The position numbers and the translations under genes are program-made. From Bacteroidota bacterium (GTDB taxonomy: Bacteria > Bacteroidota > Bacteroidia > Bacteroidales > UBA10428): DNA of 42,398 nt. The DNA is taken from positions 1-42,398 of the forward strand of contig JAEZZA010000028.1 in assembly GCA_023442525.1 (NCBI GenBank). The letters are read 5' to 3'. Shown here in pieces: positions 33,268 through 42,337 of the stretch; positions within the stretch are counted from its first letter, which is position 1; the number at the start of each line of letters is the position of its first letter. The notes under the pieces were generated by a model. It was given only the letters and a program-made list of their open reading frames with translations, had not been told where the DNA came from and ran no database searches.

Positions 33268-34649
33268 AGAAGCTGGCTGACATACGGAATTTCTATTTTA
33301 TTGGTATCGGCGGAATCGGGATGAGCGCCCTGGCACGGTATTTCAGGCAATCGGGGAAACAAGTAGCCGGTTACGACCGTACAGCCACGCACCTTACCCG
33401 GCAACTCGAATCGGAAGGTATTGATATACATTATACAGACAATATAGAAGAAGTAAGTACCACCTTCCTTTCAGATAAAGATACACTGGTGATATTCACT
33501 CCTGCTGTTCCGGCAGATCATTCCGAGCTAAACTATTTCAGAAATAACGGTTTTGAAATGCTCAAACGGTCACAGGTTCTCGGAATGATTTCTAAAAATT
33601 TCAAGACTGTAGCGGTATCGGGCACCCATGGAAAGACAACGGTATCTACCATGATTTCACACGTCATGTGGTCGGCTCCTGCCGGCTGCAACGCTTTTCT
33701 GGGAGGAATTTCCAAGAATTTCAACAGCAACCTGGCCGTTAACCCGGCAAGTAACTGGGTAGTGACTGAAGCTGATGAATACGACAGGTCGTTCCTTCAG
33801 TTGTTTCCTCATGCAGCAGTGATTACCGCCATGGATCCGGATCATCTCGATATTTACGGAACGGCCGAAGCCATGAATGAAGCATTCGGTCAATTTGCAG
33901 GTCAGATTGACCGGGAGGGCATAGCATTAATTAAGTACGGATTACCACCTGGCAAAGCAAGCTTACCCGATCGCACATTTACCTATTCGCTCAACGGAAA
34001 TTCCGACTTCCGTGCTGAAAATATCCGGCTGGAAAACGGCAGGTATCATTTCGATATGAAGGGACCGGATATCCGGATTGCTGATTTATCCATTGAGCAT
34101 CCCGGACTGGTTAATGTGGAAAATGCAGTTGCGGCCGCTGCCATTACGTGGCTTGTTGGCATTGAACCGGAACATATCCGGAAATCGCTCTATAGTTTCA
34201 GTGGTATACAACGCCGCTTTGATTACAGGATAAAAACTGATCAGCTGGTGTATATCGACGATTACGCGCATCATCCGGGCGAGATAGAGGCCACGTTGCG
34301 CTCGGTTCGGGAACTGTATCCGCAACGAAATGTAACCGGTGTTTTTCAGCCTCATCTCTATACACGAACCCGCGATCTGGCTGATGGATTCGCTGAAAGC
34401 CTTGACCGGCTTGACCGGCTTATTTTACTGGATATTTACCCGGCCCGTGAATTACCGATTGAAGGAGTGACTTCTGAGCTGATTTTTAACAAAGTGGGTA
34501 TCAAAGACCGGCGTATGTGCAGTAAAGAGGAGTTGCCCTCACTTATTAAAGATCTTGATTTAGATGTATTGATAACACTGGGTGCGGGTGATATTGATAA
34601 ACTGGTTGAACCCATTACTGAAATTCTGAAGAAAAGAATTGAAGCATGA
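33264..34649 (+). CDS. murC: UDP-N-acetylmuramate--L-alanine ligase MurC
   Basis: The protein has 461 residues. It adds L-Ala to UDP-MurNAc with ATP in the cytoplasm. The start is TTG at 33264: the codon just before it in frame is TAA (33261-33263), and the next Met (residue 20) would destroy the nucleotide-binding loop FIGIGGIGMSALA. The P-loop is G120-T-H-G-K124-T-T, with EADEYDRSFLQL and YIDDYAHHPGEI further on. It overlaps murG (TTGA) and ftsQ (ATGA) by 4 bp each, so translation is coupled on both sides. The rare start may hold MurC output low. Confidence 0.95.
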   Translation: MKKLADIRNFYFIGIGGIGMSALARYFRQSGKQVAGYDRTATHLTRQLESEGIDIHYTDNIEEVSTTFLSDKDTLVIFTPAVPADHSELNYFRNNGFEMLKRSQVLGMISKNFKTVAVSGTHGKTTVSTMISHVMWSAPAGCNAFLGGISKNFNSNLAVNPASNWVVTEADEYDRSFLQLFPHAAVITAMDPDHLDIYGTAEAMNEAFGQFAGQIDREGIALIKYGLPPGKASLPDRTFTYSLNGNSDFRAENIRLENGRYHFDMKGPDIRIADLSIEHPGLVNVENAVAAAAITWLVGIEPEHIRKSLYSFSGIQRRFDYRIKTDQLVYIDDYAHHPGEIEATLRSVRELYPQRNVTGVFQPHLYTRTRDLADGFAESLDRLDRLILLDIYPARELPIEGVTSELIFNKVGIKDRRMCSKEELPSLIKDLDLDVLITLGAGDIDKLVEPITEILKKRIEA

Positions 34650-35443
34650 GGAAATACAGGAACATATTGTTTTTAGCTATTGCTCTTGCCTATATCATTG
34701 TGGTATCAGGGTTTATAACAACAACTGAAAAAAGTCGCGTTATAGGTGAAGTCCGCATAGAGATCACCGACAGTGCGAAAAACCAGTTTATTACCAGGCA
34801 GGAAATAGAACGAATACTGGATGCCAATAATTTCAATCCTGTTGGTAATAAGGTCACGGCCCTGGAGCTTGAAAAGATCGAGAGAACGTTGAAAAGCCGG
34901 CAGATAATCAAGGATGCCGAGTTGTATGTTACCGAACCCGGCGTTGTGCGTGTTGATGTAAGCCAGAAAACTCCGTTTATCCGGATTTTTAACCATTCGG
35001 GACAAGGGTATTATCTCGACCGTGAAGGAAATATTATTCCACTCATTACCGGTTTCAGTCCCTTTGTGATAGTGGCGAGCGGTTACATCAGCGAACCTTT
35101 CCAGGTAGCGCGTACGCTGAATATCATGCAGGTAAAACATGATTCAATTTCGCGCTCAGCCCGGACCATTTATGATGTTTACCGGCTGGCCGATTATATA
35201 ACACGAGATGAGTTCCTGAATGCACAGTTTGAGCAGATTTATGTAAACAGCAAATACGAGATAGAATTAGTACCCAGGGTTGGTTCGCACGTGATTGAAC
35301 TGGGCCGGGTAGAAGATCTGGAGGAAAAATTTGACAATCTGAGGATACTCTATGAAAAGGGCTTAAGGAATCTCGGTTGGAATCAATATGATAAAATCAG
35401 TTTAAAATATAAAAACCAGGTAGTTTGCACTAAAATTCAGTAA
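34646..35443 (+). CDS. ftsQ: Cell division protein FtsQ/DivIB
   Basis: The protein has 265 residues: a short cytoplasmic N-terminus, one membrane helix (ILFLAIALAYIIVVSGFI, about 7-24), then an extracytoplasmic POTRA-like domain (VIGEVRIEITDSAKNQFIT, about 33-100) and a beta domain (GYYLDREGNIIPLITG). It connects the FtsL/FtsB-type complex to FtsA and FtsZ at mid-cell. Identity to E. coli FtsQ is low, but position between murC and ftsA, size and topology leave little doubt. The ftsA start follows 3 bp after the stop. Confidence 0.9.
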   Translation: MRKYRNILFLAIALAYIIVVSGFITTTEKSRVIGEVRIEITDSAKNQFITRQEIERILDANNFNPVGNKVTALELEKIERTLKSRQIIKDAELYVTEPGVVRVDVSQKTPFIRIFNHSGQGYYLDREGNIIPLITGFSPFVIVASGYISEPFQVARTLNIMQVKHDSISRSARTIYDVYRLADYITRDEFLNAQFEQIYVNSKYEIELVPRVGSHVIELGRVEDLEEKFDNLRILYEKGLRNLGWNQYDKISLKYKNQVVCTKIQ

Positions 35444-35446
35444 AAC

Positions 35447-36772
35447 ATGAGTCAAACCAGCAGTATTTTAGCGGCCATTGATATCGGTACAACAAAAATT
35501 GTAACCATTGCAGGCCGGATGATCGATAACAAGCTCGAAATTATCGGTTTGAGTAAGACACCCTCAAAAGGCGTTAAAAGAGGCGTTGTATTGAATATCG
35601 AAGAAGCGGTGAGTGCCATACGCTATACTGTGGACGAAGTCGAAAAGCAAATCGGCACAAGGATCAGGGAGGCCTATGTTGGCATTGCAGGTCAGCATAT
35701 CAGCAGCCTTCAGAACAGGGGGTATATACTTCGCGATTCTTATGAAGAAGAAATAACCCGCGAGGATACCGAGAAACTGCTGGCAGAAATGTATAAAATT
35801 TCAATTCAGCCGGGTCAGGAGATCATTCACGTTATTCCGCAGAGTTATGTAGTTGACAATGAAACCGGTGTTAAAAATCCGATCGGGATGTTCGGCAAAC
35901 GGCTCGAAGGCAACTATCATATTGTAATAGGCCAGACATCATCGGCACGTACCATTGAAAGGTGCGTAAACCGGGTTGGAATATCGGTTAAACAGATGAT
36001 TCTTGAGCCGCTGGCATCTTCCGCAGCCGTACTTACCGCCGATGAGATTGAAGCCGGGGTGGCTCTGGTTGATATAGGCGGAGGGACCACCGACTTAGCC
36101 GTGTATTATGACGACATCATCAAGCATACAGCCGTTATTCCTTTTGGTGGAAATGTTATTACCAGGGACGTTATGGAAGGATGTTCAATCCTGAATAAAC
36201 ACGCTGAACTGCTGAAAATCCAGTATGGATCAGCGTTAGGCGATCTGGCCGAAGAATCAAAAGTAGTGGCTGTGCCTGGTATCAGCGGCCGGGAGCCCAA
36301 AGAAGTTTCGGTTAAAAATCTGGCTTATATCATACAGAGCAGGATGGAAGAGATAATCGACCATATAGTGTATCAGCTCGAAGGTTCGGACTGTATGGAT
36401 AAGCTGACAGCCGGACTGGTAATAACCGGAGGTGGTTCACAGCTCAGGCATCTGCCGCAGCTGATAAAATATCGCACAGGTCTGGACGTCCGCATGGGCA
36501 CACCAAATGTTCTTGTAAGCAATGTGAACCTGAAAGAGGTAAATCATCCGATGTATTCAACCAGCGTAGGTTTACTGTACAAAGGATTTGAGAACAAGCC
36601 TGAGCCGGTTGTTGAGGAACCTGAAGCCAGGCATGAAATTGCTCCTGAACCCGAAATTGTAGTTGAAGATACCAGAAAAGCAACAACGGAAAAGCCGGTT
36701 AAGAAATTCAGCAATGTAATTGACCGGTTTAAAACAACCATTGAAAACATATTTGACGACGATACCGAGTAA
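35447..36772 (+). CDS. ftsA: Cell division protein FtsA
   Basis: The protein has 441 residues. It is an actin-like ATPase that tethers FtsZ filaments to the membrane. The phosphate-1 loop is AIDIGTTKIV (about 10-19); the second is D209-I-G-G-G-T-T-D216. The adenosine motif region is VITGGGSQLRHLPQL. A proline- and glutamate-rich linker (about 385-415) precedes a C-terminal amphipathic helix (FSNVIDRFKTTIENIF) for membrane binding. A 26-bp gap leads to ftsZ, the usual order. Confidence 0.95.
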   Translation: MSQTSSILAAIDIGTTKIVTIAGRMIDNKLEIIGLSKTPSKGVKRGVVLNIEEAVSAIRYTVDEVEKQIGTRIREAYVGIAGQHISSLQNRGYILRDSYEEEITREDTEKLLAEMYKISIQPGQEIIHVIPQSYVVDNETGVKNPIGMFGKRLEGNYHIVIGQTSSARTIERCVNRVGISVKQMILEPLASSAAVLTADEIEAGVALVDIGGGTTDLAVYYDDIIKHTAVIPFGGNVITRDVMEGCSILNKHAELLKIQYGSALGDLAEESKVVAVPGISGREPKEVSVKNLAYIIQSRMEEIIDHIVYQLEGSDCMDKLTAGLVITGGGSQLRHLPQLIKYRTGLDVRMGTPNVLVSNVNLKEVNHPMYSTSVGLLYKGFENKPEPVVEEPEARHEIAPEPEIVVEDTRKATTEKPVKKFSNVIDRFKTTIENIFDDDTE

Positions 36773-36798
36773 AAATGTGTAACCAATAATCCTAAGCC

Positions 36799-38244
36799 AT
36801 GGATGAATTAATGAATTTTGATTTGCCTGCCAACCGGTCTTCCATAATAAAAGTGTTAGGTGTTGGCGGTGGCGGCAGTAATGCAGTGAACCATATGTTC
36901 AGGCAGGGTATCAAGGATGTAGACTTTATAGTGTGCAATACCGATGCCCAGGCACTGGCAAACAGTCCGGTACCGGTTAAAATTCAGCTAGGGGCTTCAC
37001 TTACCGAAGGAAGAGGTGCCGGCAATAAACCGATAATAGGCCGCCAATCGGCGATAGAGAGTCTGGATAACCTGTCTGAATTACTGTCGGTTAACACCAA
37101 GATGCTCTTTATTACAGCCGGGATGGGAGGCGGAACCGGAACCGGCGCTGCACCCATTATAGCCCAGGCGGCTAAGGATCTTGGGATACTTACAGTTGCC
37201 ATTGTTACCATACCTTTCAGGAATGAAGGCCCCCGTCGTATAAACCAGGCGCTTGAGGGAATTGCAGAACTTGAAAAAAACGTCGATTCATTATTGGTGA
37301 TCAATAATGAAAAGATCAGGCAGATATATGGCGATCTGCGGCTGTCCGAAGCATTTTCGAGGGCCGACGATGTATTGGCCGTGGCAGCAAAAGGTATTGC
37401 CGAAATCATAACAGTTCATGGCTTTATAAATGTGGACTTTGCAGATGTACAGACCGTGATGTCGAACAGCGGTGTGGCCATTCTGGGGACAGGAACCGCA
37501 TCGGGCGAAGGAAGAGCTATTGAAGCCATTAAGGAAGCTTTGAATTCACCCTTGCTAAATGATACCGACATAAAGGGAGCAAATAACATCCTGTTGAATA
37601 TCATATCGGGATCGGAAGAAGTGACCATGGATGAGATCGGTCAGATAATAGATTATGTGAAGGATTGCTCCGGTATCAATACCGACCTTATCTGGGGTAA
37701 TGGAACCGAAGAAAGTTTGGGCGACAGAATCAGTGTTACTGTAATTGCAACCGGGTTCAATGCCGGGAGTATTCCGGAATTATATATTCATAAAAAGGAG
37801 GTCGACCGGATTCCTTTGGCCGATACGGTAGTTGCACCCGACGACGAAGAAAGTATTTTTGTTTTAAAAGATGCCACTCCACACCGGCCTGCGTTGGGTA
37901 ATCATACACAGCGTACGATTGAATTCGAAATGGTGGAAGATGAAGTCTTTAAGAATATCAGCAGGGTTCGTAAACCTGTGGATGTTGACCGTGCCACCGA
38001 AAGGGTGAAAAGCATTAAACGCACCCGTGATGAGCTCAAGGAACTCAAACAGGGGACTCTTCCGACGGACAAGGAAATTGATGAACTGGAAAATGTTCCG
38101 GCATACCGACGCAAGCAGGTTCAGATTGAAAATCAAAAATATTCCGATGAAACCAGGATTTCAAGGCTGACGCTTACAGATGATGATGATGAGTCGGTTA
38201 AACTGAGCAGGCAGAATCCGTACCTCCACGGTGCCGTGGATTAA
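36799..38244 (+). CDS. ftsZ: Cell division protein FtsZ
   Basis: The protein has 481 residues, longer than the roughly 380 of E. coli because of an extended charged C-terminal region. It is a GTP-dependent tubulin homologue forming the Z-ring. VLGVGGGGSNAVNHM opens the GTPase domain, and G110-G-G-T-G-T-G116 is the tubulin signature. The T7-loop region is NVDFADVQTVMSN. After about residue 320 comes a long variable linker rich in K, R, D and E. The chain ends NPYLHGAVD, which matches the conserved tail of Bacteroidota FtsZ and probably binds FtsA. The linker has no stop or frameshift. Confidence 0.97.
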   Translation: MDELMNFDLPANRSSIIKVLGVGGGGSNAVNHMFRQGIKDVDFIVCNTDAQALANSPVPVKIQLGASLTEGRGAGNKPIIGRQSAIESLDNLSELLSVNTKMLFITAGMGGGTGTGAAPIIAQAAKDLGILTVAIVTIPFRNEGPRRINQALEGIAELEKNVDSLLVINNEKIRQIYGDLRLSEAFSRADDVLAVAAKGIAEIITVHGFINVDFADVQTVMSNSGVAILGTGTASGEGRAIEAIKEALNSPLLNDTDIKGANNILLNIISGSEEVTMDEIGQIIDYVKDCSGINTDLIWGNGTEESLGDRISVTVIATGFNAGSIPELYIHKKEVDRIPLADTVVAPDDEESIFVLKDATPHRPALGNHTQRTIEFEMVEDEVFKNISRVRKPVDVDRATERVKSIKRTRDELKELKQGTLPTDKEIDELENVPAYRRKQVQIENQKYSDETRISRLTLTDDDDESVKLSRQNPYLHGAVD

Positions 38245-38285
38245 GAAAACTGTTCAACAAAAACAATACATTAAACAACAGTACT

Positions 38286-38735
38286 ATGTCACTCTTCGAT
38301 AAAATATCGGAAGACCTTAAAGCCGCCATGCTGGCTAAGCAGAAAGACAGGCTGGAATCGATCAGAGCCATTAAGACTGCCTTATTGCTTGCAAAGACTG
38401 AAACAGGTTCGCACGAACTCACTCCTGACCAGGAAATGAAAATTCTGCAGAAAATGGTTAAACAACGCCGCGAATCTGCAGAGATTTATAAGAGCCAGAA
38501 CCGGACAGAGTTGTATGAGAATGAAATCAGGGAAGCCTCTATTATTGAGGAATATCTTCCGAAACAAATGTCAGAGGCAGAATTGTTACCATTGCTCAAA
38601 GAAATTATTCAGCGGGTTGGAGCAACCGGTCCGAAGGATATGGGCAAGGTAATGGGCACGGCAACGAAAGAACTCGCCGGCAAAGCCGACGGCAAAATGA
38701 TTGCCGACAAGGTAAAAGAATTATTAAATAATTGA
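38286..38735 (+). CDS. GatB/YqeY domain-containing protein
   Basis: The protein has 149 residues, all helical. MSLFDKISEDLKAAMLAKQ and the central NEIREASIIEEYLPKQMSEAEL block identify the YqeY family, which is related to the C-terminal tRNA-binding tail of GatB. The C-terminus GPKDMGKVMGTATKELAGKADG is also typical. Family members may touch tRNA or the amidotransferase, but the function is unproven. It lies 41 bp after ftsZ on the same strand and may be the last gene of the cluster transcript. Confidence 0.92.
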   Translation: MSLFDKISEDLKAAMLAKQKDRLESIRAIKTALLLAKTETGSHELTPDQEMKILQKMVKQRRESAEIYKSQNRTELYENEIREASIIEEYLPKQMSEAELLPLLKEIIQRVGATGPKDMGKVMGTATKELAGKADGKMIADKVKELLNN

Positions 38736-38752
38736 AAAAATGAATGGACATG

Positions 38753-38810
38753 TAGGGACAGGTCGCAACCTGTCCGTACCTGTTCGTACGCAAGTCGTGA
38801 CCTGTCCCTA
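38753..38810. repeat. REP-like palindrome between convergent genes; possible bidirectional terminator
   Basis: Arms tagggacaggtc (38753-38764) and gacctgtcccta (38799-38810) are perfect inverted copies, extendable by a G-T and a C-G pair. Inner acctgtccgtacctgttcgtacg gives alternative shorter stems. It lies between yqeY (plus) and the DUF1080 gene (minus), which face each other. No clear T-run follows on the plus strand, so intrinsic termination is possible rather than certain. The arm type is that of interspersed palindromes. Confidence 0.6.
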
Positions 38811-38825
38811 AAATATTATAAAAAT

Positions 38826-39560
38826 CTACAATTCCCTGATCCAGATATTCCGGTAACTAACGGGGTTGCCATGGTCCTGGAGTTTTAAGGGCAGTTTCAT
38901 TTCATGTGCTACTGGTTTTGGTGATCCGATATATTCAGTAGTACCCCTTATTTCCGTATTGTTCTGTATAAGCACGCCATTGTGTAATACGGAAATCCGG
39001 CCGGGGATCACTACCCTGCCCTTATCGTTAAACCTTGGTGCCGTATAAATGATATCATAGGTTTGCCATTCGCCGGGCTTACGGCAGGCATTCACCAGCG
39101 GAATACTCTGTTTGTAAATAGAACCGGCCTGACCGTTCACATAGGTTTTGTTTTCATAACTATCGAGCACCTGTAACTCATACATGCTCTGCAGAAAAAT
39201 ACCGCTGTTGCCTCTGCCCTGGCTTTCGCCTTTCACTTCAGCAGGTGTTCTCCATTCGATATGGAGCTGGCAGTCGCCAAAACCCCTTTTTGTGATAATA
39301 TCACCCGAACCTGCTTTAACGGTAACTGCACCGTCAGCAACAGTCCATCCGGCCGTGTTACCTTTAAGGTTAGTCCACTCATTCAGATTGGTACCATCAA
39401 ACAATATTATGGCATCAGAAGGTGCAGATGTGCTTGTACCCGGTGTAACAATCGGGGGAACCGGTTCCCATAATTCGGTGCTTTCGGGATTTTTTTTATC
39501 CTGTCCAAAAATCGACATAGCAATAAAACTAAAAATGATTAATAGGCCTGTTTTTTTCAT
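38826..39560 (-). CDS. Exported DUF1080 (3-keto-disaccharide hydrolase/LamG-like) protein
   Basis: The protein has 244 residues. A signal peptide (1-19) ends FGQ. The DUF1080 domain starts at about 48 with IILFDGTNLNEWTNLKG and continues with GWTVADGAVTVKAGSGDI, CQLHIEWRTP, GRGNSGIFLQSMYELQVLDSY and YDIIYTAPRF, ending with KLPLKLQDHGNPVSYRNIWIREL. This is the family's classic concanavalin-like beta-sandwich. Members cleave 3-keto-glycosides or bind sugars, and the exact substrate is unknown here. It is a single gene, convergent with yqeY, with no sugar-uptake genes beside it. Its start faces the hppA spacer. Confidence 0.88.
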   Translation of the reverse strand: MKKTGLLIIFSFIAMSIFGQDKKNPESTELWEPVPPIVTPGTSTSAPSDAIILFDGTNLNEWTNLKGNTAGWTVADGAVTVKAGSGDIITKRGFGDCQLHIEWRTPAEVKGESQGRGNSGIFLQSMYELQVLDSYENKTYVNGQAGSIYKQSIPLVNACRKPGEWQTYDIIYTAPRFNDKGRVVIPGRISVLHNGVLIQNNTEIRGTTEYIGSPKPVAHEMKLPLKLQDHGNPVSYRNIWIREL

Positions 39561-39753
39561 GGCAATAGATATAAATGAAATTTTGTGCCACTAAGATAGC
39601 ATTTACTAAGGCAAATATGCAATTTAGGGTTTAGGATTTAAGATTTACGAGTTACGATTGAATATTAAAGATTTACGATTAAGGATTGTTTTAGAGAATA
39701 TGAGGGGTTAGGGTTTAGAGTGTGCCTTTAGAGTCGCTTTTAAGTACACGAAG

Positions 39754-39774
39754 AGCTGCAACTTCGTTGCAGCT
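39754..39774. repeat. Hairpin with 9-bp perfect stem
   Basis: agctgcaac (39754-39762) pairs with gttgcagct (39766-39774) around a 3-base loop. There is no T-run on either strand. It is likely an interspersed palindrome, not a terminator. Confidence 0.5.
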
Positions 39775-39776
39775 TG

Positions 39777-39818
39777 GAGTGACTGCGCGACTGATGGACT
39801 GCACGACTGCATGACTGT
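39777..39818 (+). repeat. Second copy of the gactgcac-type degenerate tandem repeat
   Basis: Units gactgcgc, gactgatg, gactgcac, gactgcat and gactg follow one another with slight changes. The same motif family occurs at 21029-21088, about 18.7 kb away. Both are intergenic, and both lie close to a compact palindrome. Confidence 0.6.
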
Positions 39819-40014
39819 TACTACGAAGTCAATGAATATTTATGAAAACGTTATAATTCTGTTTAATAGCGGGTAGCTAAAATATCAACATGTCTCGAAT
39901 AATCATGTGTCAAAATTATTATCTTTACGCCCGAATATTTATAAATATAATTGTATTTATTTGTAATTCATATTATTAAATCATTACCATTATTAACCAA
40001 AAGCATTATTGTCT

Positions 40015-42273
40015 ATGTTGAATAATTTATTCTGGTTAGTGCCTCTCGGGTCTGTTTTAGCCCTGGGTTTCGCCTATTACTTTTTCAGGGAAATGTTGAA
40101 GGAAAGTGAAGGCACCGATACGATGAAAAAAATTGCGCTATACGTTCGCGAAGGCGCAATGGCTTATCTCCGTCAACAGTACAAGGTTGTTACTATTGTT
40201 TTTGTTATTCTCACTGTAGTTTTCGCAATTCTGGCTTATGTATTGCATATTCAGAATCCCTGGGTTCCGTTTGCATTCATTACCGGAGGTTTCTTCAGTG
40301 GATTGTCGGGATTTTTCGGAATGAAAACCGCAACTTACGCATCGGCACGTGCTGCCAATGCTGCACAGCATTCTCTTAATCATGGCCTTCGCGTGGCTTT
40401 CCGCTCGGGAGCCGTAATGGGTCTGGTTGTTGTCGGATTAGGTCTTCTCGACATCTCCATCTGGTTCTATGCATTGAATTACATCATCGGTGCTCTGGAT
40501 ACTACAACCAATCAGATGATAGCCAGTGATCCTTCGATGAAGCTGATCATCATAACCACCACTACCCTTACTTTTGGTATGGGGGCATCCACGCAGGCTT
40601 TGTTTGCACGCGTTGGAGGAGGTATTTATACCAAAGCTGCCGACGTTGGAGCCGACCTGGTTGGTAAGGTTGAAGCCGGAATTCCCGAGGACGATCCCCG
40701 CAACCCTGCAACCATTGCAGATAACGTAGGTGATAATGTTGGTGACGTTGCCGGTATGGGTGCTGACCTTTATGAATCATATTGCGGATCGATACTTTCA
40801 ACCGCAGCACTGGGTGCTACCGGTTTCACTGCAGCAGGACTTGCCGCAGCCGGAATCACAGTTGCCGATGCCATACAGGTACAGTTCAACGCAGTAATTG
40901 CTCCGATGCTTATAGCTGCTGTTGGTATAGTTCTTTCTATTCTTGGAATTTTTATGGTTCGCACCAAAGAAGGAGCCTCACAAAAAGAACTTCTTGCATC
41001 TCTGGCAAGAGGCGTGAATATAAGCTCATTTTTTATTGCCGTATTCTCATTCTTAATATTATATATCCTTGAAATACCTAATCATATTGGTGTTTGGGGC
41101 GCTATGATGGTTGGTTTACTTGCCGGAATTGGTATTGGTAAAACTACCGAGTATTATACATCAGCAGGTTTCAAACCGACACAGGGTATTGCAGGTGCAT
41201 CAAAAACCGGTCCGGCTACCGTTATTATCGGTGGTATTGGTACGGGTATGATTTCCGTTGCATTTCCTGTATTGATTGTTTCTACCGCTATTATACTTGC
41301 TTTCCTTTTTGCAGCCAATTTTACATTCGCCAATATAAGTTTCGGCCTTTATGGTATTGGTATTGCTGCAGTAGGTATGCTCTCGACCCTTGGAATTACA
41401 TTGGCAACCGATGCATACGGTCCGATTGCTGACAACGCAGGTGGTAACGCCGAAATGAGCCATTTAGGCCCTGAAGTTCGTAAGCGTACCGATGCTCTTG
41501 ATTCACTGGGCAACACAACTGCTGCCACAGGTAAAGGTTTTGCCATCGGCTCCGCCGCTCTTACAGCCCTGGCTCTTCTCGCTTCCTATGTGGAAGAAAT
41601 AAAGGTTGGACTGGCGCGTCTGCCTGAAAAAGCTGCTGCATTCTCCGCCGAAATGGGAATAGATATTCATAATGCAGGTATTCAGGATATTATGACTTAT
41701 TTCAATATCGACCTTATGAATCCTCGCGTTCTGGTTGGTGCATTTATCGGTTCTATGGCTGCATTCCTGTTCTGCGGACTTACAATGAACGCAGTAGGCC
41801 GTGCAGCTCAGGCGATGGTTGACGAAGTTCGCCGCCAGTTCCGTGAAATTGCAGGTATTCTGCAAGGCGAAGCTACTCCCGATTATGCTCGTTGTGTTGC
41901 TATTTCAACACGCGGTGCACAGCGCGAAATGTTATTCCCGTCATTATTGGCTATTACAATTCCCATTGTAGTTGGTATCATTTTTGGTGTAGCTGGTGTC
42001 ATGGGACTTCTGATCGGAAGTACAGCAACCGGATTCATATTGGCTATATTTATGGCAAATGCCGGTGGTGCATGGGACAATGCCAAGAAATATATTGAAG
42101 AAGGTAATTTTGGAGGTAAAGGCAGCGATTCACATAAGGCTGCTGTAGTTGGCGATACAGTTGGTGATCCTTTCAAAGACACTTCCGGTCCTTCGCTCAA
42201 CATCCTTATTAAACTTATGAGTATGGTATCGATTGTTGTTGTGGGCGTTACCCTGGCAACCTCGCTGCTGTAA
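40015..42273 (+). CDS. hppA: Membrane-bound pyrophosphatase, K+-dependent type (ion pump)
   Basis: The protein has 752 residues from the ATG at 40015; a TTG two codons upstream is also possible. It couples pyrophosphate hydrolysis to H+ and/or Na+ transport across the inner membrane, with about 16 helices. The catalytic signature is GGGIYTKAADVGADLVGKVE then EDDPRNPATIADNVGDNVGD (near 200-243). GNTTAATGKG (near 499-508) has Ala at the position occupied by Lys in K+-independent enzymes, so this is the K+-dependent class, many of which pump Na+. The final motif is KAAVVGDTVGDPFKDTSGPS. It is monocistronic, with a repeat-filled spacer ahead and a strong terminator after it. Confidence 0.95.
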   Translation: MLNNLFWLVPLGSVLALGFAYYFFREMLKESEGTDTMKKIALYVREGAMAYLRQQYKVVTIVFVILTVVFAILAYVLHIQNPWVPFAFITGGFFSGLSGFFGMKTATYASARAANAAQHSLNHGLRVAFRSGAVMGLVVVGLGLLDISIWFYALNYIIGALDTTTNQMIASDPSMKLIIITTTTLTFGMGASTQALFARVGGGIYTKAADVGADLVGKVEAGIPEDDPRNPATIADNVGDNVGDVAGMGADLYESYCGSILSTAALGATGFTAAGLAAAGITVADAIQVQFNAVIAPMLIAAVGIVLSILGIFMVRTKEGASQKELLASLARGVNISSFFIAVFSFLILYILEIPNHIGVWGAMMVGLLAGIGIGKTTEYYTSAGFKPTQGIAGASKTGPATVIIGGIGTGMISVAFPVLIVSTAIILAFLFAANFTFANISFGLYGIGIAAVGMLSTLGITLATDAYGPIADNAGGNAEMSHLGPEVRKRTDALDSLGNTTAATGKGFAIGSAALTALALLASYVEEIKVGLARLPEKAAAFSAEMGIDIHNAGIQDIMTYFNIDLMNPRVLVGAFIGSMAAFLFCGLTMNAVGRAAQAMVDEVRRQFREIAGILQGEATPDYARCVAISTRGAQREMLFPSLLAITIPIVVGIIFGVAGVMGLLIGSTATGFILAIFMANAGGAWDNAKKYIEEGNFGGKGSDSHKAAVVGDTVGDPFKDTSGPSLNILIKLMSMVSIVVVGVTLATSLL

Positions 42274-42294
42274 GAGAATAATGATTTAAAGAAC

Positions 42295-42330
42295 AAAGAG
42301 CAAAGACACCTCGTCTTTGCTCTTTTTTTA
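42295..42330 (+). terminator. Intrinsic terminator after hppA
   Basis: Arms aaagagcaaagac (42295-42307) and gtctttgctcttt (42313-42325) form a perfect 13-bp stem with a 5-base loop, directly followed by a T-run. It lies 22 bp after the hppA stop codon. The A-run before the stem on the other strand is short, so it acts mainly in the plus direction. Confidence 0.9.
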
Positions 42331-42337
42331 TCTTCTT

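Larger units (their letters stand above)
39561..40008. other. Gene-free spacer between DUF1080 gene and hppA
   Basis: About 450 bases hold no gene. From 39620 to 39720 a degenerate AT-rich repeat recurs (variants of tttacgatt and ttagggttta). A hairpin agctgcaac-ttc-gttgcagct lies at 39754-39774. Degenerate gactgcac units lie at 39777-39818. From about 39840 the sequence is AT-rich and should hold the hppA promoter: tatcttta at 39920-39927 matches the Bacteroidota -7 box TAnnTTTG except for the last base, but no clear -33 element was found. Confidence 0.55.
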
